64,000 nt of DNA from Candidatus Nitrotoga sp. SPKER (lineage in GTDB: Bacteria; Pseudomonadota; Gammaproteobacteria; Burkholderiales; Gallionellaceae), in the NCBI GenBank assembly GCA_003402285.1, contig QFXG01000024.1, forward strand, positions 1 through 64,000, read 5' to 3'. Shown piece after piece: positions 62,216-64,000 of the stretch. Position 1 is the first letter of the stretch, and the number at the start of each line of letters is the position of its first letter. The notes under the pieces are model-generated. The model saw only the letters and a list, made by a program, of their open reading frames with translations, was not told the origin of the DNA and did not search any database. The position numbers and the translations under genes are program-made.

Positions 62216-64000
62216 ATGCCTAAAATCTCTGTCATTCTGACATCGTTCAATCATGAGAAATATCTTCGTGAAGCGATTGATAGCGTCCTCAATCAGACTT
62301 TCGCTGATTTTGAGCTAATTATTTGGGACGATGCTTCCTCTGACGGATCTTGGGAAGTCATCAATAGCTATTCAGATTTACGTATTAAGGTATTTCAAAA
62401 TGAAGTAACAAAGAGAGGTATTTACGGAATAAACAAAGCTATCTTCGAGATAGCTACAGGTGAATATATCGCTATTCATCATTCAGATGACGTATGGGAA
62501 CTCGATAAGCTGGAAAAGCAGGTTGCCTGTCTGGATAATCATTGTGAAATAGGCGCGGTTTTTACATGGGCGCAAATAATCGACGAGAACAGCGCTAAAT
62601 TTGAAAATAATTGGTTTAATCAGGAAAACAAAACCCGATGGCAGTGGCTTAATCAACTTTTCCATGAACAAAATTATCTAAACCATCCTAGCGTGCTGAT
62701 CAGAAAACAGTGCTACCAAGATGTGGGCGTATACCGCTACGGACTTGCCCAGACGCCTGATGCTGAAATGTGGAGTAGGGTTTTAATAAGATTTCCCATA
62801 CACGTTATTCAGGAGAAATTAACAAAGCATCGACTATTTTCGGACAAGTCAAACACCAGTGGTCCCAGAATTGACGTTGCAATTAGAATTAGCAATGAAT
62901 GGAATGTATTACGGGAGAATTATCTTTCTATTACTAATTTTGAAGATATTACCGCGATATTTCCCAGTCTCGAACGTTTTAGAAATCCGGAAGGTTTTGA
63001 CAGTAAATTCTTATTGGCTATGGTTTGTTTGTACGAATGCAAGCAGCGAAGTGCTTGGCAATTAGGTCTAAAGTGGCTGTTTGATTTGCTTAATGACAAG
63101 ACCCGTTACAAAAAAATAAGAGAGCTTTATTCCTTCTCTTATATGGATTTCATTAGATTGACCGCAGAATTTGATGTTTATTTTGTTGAATGGGACAAGC
63201 AGATCGCTGAGCGCGAGCAGTCCATCGCCGCGCTACAAGCTCAAGTGCAAAACCTACTGATTGGCAAGGCTTGGCTGACATCGCAACGCGAGGTATGGGA
63301 AAAAACCATCGTCGAACGCGAACAGTCCATCGCCGCGCTACAAGCTCAAGTGCAAAACCTACTGATTGGCAAGGCTTGGCTGACATCGCAACGCGAGGTA
63401 TGGGAAAAAACCATCGTCGAACGCGAACAGTCGATCGCCGCGCTGCAAACTCAGGTGCAAGACTTGCTGATCGGCAACGCTTGGCTGACGTCGCAATGCA
63501 AGGCATGGGAAAAGGTTGCTGCTGGGCACGGACAGTCGATCACGGAGTTGACTTCTCGGCTGCATGAGACCGAAAAAAGGCTAGCAATGAGTGATGCCAT
63601 TCTGTATAAGCTTCGCAACCATCGGGGAATGCGATTTGTTAATTATTTATCAAAAGTTAAATTTTTTGATTCATTGGAGAGTACTATGCCGCCCCTTAAC
63701 ACAGTGTCCGCTGCCATTGAAGTTTTAAAAGCAACACCATTTGCTGAAATTCAACGGGCAGGTTATCACTTTCAAGCGAACGATTATTACTCCCCATTAA
63801 ATGATGTGGCATTTCTAAAAGAAAATCTTGATTTATGGAAAGAGCGTTCATCACCCTCATCAATAGATTGGAATGTTGATGAACAGCTTGCCATCGCGCA
63901 AAAAGTAGCCAGCTATGTGGAGGAATTGCGGGATGTACCTCAAGATCATCAACCAGGTAAGTTGGAATATTGTTGGAACAATCCCATGTGGAATAATACC
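62216..64000 (+). CDS. GT2 glycosyltransferase - coiled coil - methyltransferase fusion, 3' end outside the window
   Basis: 595 codons open to the window edge. Residues 1-230 form a GT2 domain: PKISVILTSFNHEKYLREAI, FELIIWDDASSDGSWEVI, HHSDDVWELDKLEKQV and the later LNHPSVLIRKQCYQDVG. Residues about 330-450 are a coiled coil built from 35-residue repeats (EQSIAALQAQVQNLLIGKAW type). The last 100 residues (AGYHFQANDYYSPLNDVAFL, YVEELRDVPQDHQPG, EYCWNNPMW) resemble the start of methyltransferase-24-like enzymes of glycan clusters (GYHF.PNHFYSP), so the catalytic SAM site should lie beyond 64000. GAAGGTAGTAAGA precedes the ATG weakly. It is probably a large multi-domain enzyme that extends and caps the polysaccharide. 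Confidence 0.8.
   Translation, partial: MPKISVILTSFNHEKYLREAIDSVLNQTFADFELIIWDDASSDGSWEVINSYSDLRIKVFQNEVTKRGIYGINKAIFEIATGEYIAIHHSDDVWELDKLEKQVACLDNHCEIGAVFTWAQIIDENSAKFENNWFNQENKTRWQWLNQLFHEQNYLNHPSVLIRKQCYQDVGVYRYGLAQTPDAEMWSRVLIRFPIHVIQEKLTKHRLFSDKSNTSGPRIDVAIRISNEWNVLRENYLSITNFEDITAIFPSLERFRNPEGFDSKFLLAMVCLYECKQRSAWQLGLKWLFDLLNDKTRYKKIRELYSFSYMDFIRLTAEFDVYFVEWDKQIAEREQSIAALQAQVQNLLIGKAWLTSQREVWEKTIVEREQSIAALQAQVQNLLIGKAWLTSQREVWEKTIVEREQSIAALQTQVQDLLIGNAWLTSQCKAWEKVAAGHGQSITELTSRLHETEKRLAMSDAILYKLRNHRGMRFVNYLSKVKFFDSLESTMPPLNTVSAAIEVLKATPFAEIQRAGYHFQANDYYSPLNDVAFLKENLDLWKERSSPSSIDWNVDEQLAIAQKVASYVEELRDVPQDHQPGKLEYCWNNPMWNNT
63215..63529 (+). repeat. Three tandem 105-bp repeats coding a coiled coil
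   Basis: Units start at 63215, 63320 and 63425. The first two are almost identical at the DNA level, the third has diverged (for example QDLLIGNAWLTSQ), and a degraded fourth begins at 63530 (GQSITELTSRL). Each encodes 35 residues, so copy number can change without frameshift. The nearly identical pair points to recent duplication. Confidence 0.9.

Noticed and set aside
63215-63529. Tandem 105-bp repeats as a CRISPR-like array
   Set aside because: Units are contiguous, in frame and without spacers; they code for a coiled coil.

Overview
The window looks like a chromosomal contig from a betaproteobacterium, probably of the Nitrosomonadales/Gallionellaceae type. This rests on the lipA-lipB-DUF493-D-amino-acid aminotransferase-dacC block, argB next to a HAD nucleotidase, a single-copy aroF-type DAHP synthase, and flhDC directly followed by motAB. 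The lineage is inferred from gene content and order only.

Layout. 1-5.4 kb: a truncated porin-like gene, the potassium transporter kup and a PAS-PAS-GGDEF-EAL protein. 5.4-13.1 kb: an integrative element inserted in the 3' end of tRNA-Arg(ACG). It is bounded by a 41-bp direct repeat and carries two secreted-protein genes (one is a broken subtilase), an unknown gene, a Rep_trans-like protein, a small HTH protein and a tyrosine integrase beside the intact tRNA. 13.1-13.3 kb: tRNA-Arg and tRNA-Ser(GCT) with a likely promoter. 13.3-16.6 kb: a complete IS1-family transposon (19-bp inverted repeats, 8-bp target duplication) carrying a HigB-like toxin gene, a HigA-ImmA/IrrE fusion and two small unknown genes. 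17-21 kb: Sel1-repeat protein, MscS channel, VF530-like protein and an RsuA/RluF-like protein. 21-27.2 kb: a minus-strand accessory block with a 5'-nucleotidase, a PD-(D/E)XK protein, a frameshifted WYL regulator, a frameshifted Cas4-like/DUF2779 nuclease and a YgjP-type peptidase. 27.3-31.1 kb: FMN reductase, dienelactone hydrolase and a NarL-type two-component pair. 31.1-34.7 kb: flhDC-motAB, preceded by an unusual leader that can pair with the flhD ribosome-binding site. 36.4-41.5 kb: lipoate and cell-wall genes and an HDOD protein. 41.7-47.8 kb: PCu(A)C, argB, HAD nucleotidase, a lone AIPR phage-resistance gene, aroF and a BtuF-like protein. 47.9-64 kb: surface-polysaccharide genes. The minus-strand half holds a GT-C-like protein, an unknown protein, the WcaJ-type initiator and a GT4. 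The plus-strand half holds Wzm, an AlbA_2 protein, Wzt, three sulfotransferases, an aminotransferase, a WbqC-like protein, a methyltransferase, and a partial GT2-coiled coil-methyltransferase fusion running off the window.

How the parts fit: kup, MscS and motAB serve ion homeostasis and motility. FlhDC is the flagellar master regulator and a sigma-28-like promoter precedes motA. The distal operon probably builds and exports a sulfated, ABC-transporter-dependent polysaccharide. The most interesting items are the cargo-bearing IS1 transposon, the integrative element, the flhD leader and the GT2/methyltransferase fusion with 105-bp repeats. All family assignments come from reading motifs; no database search was possible.
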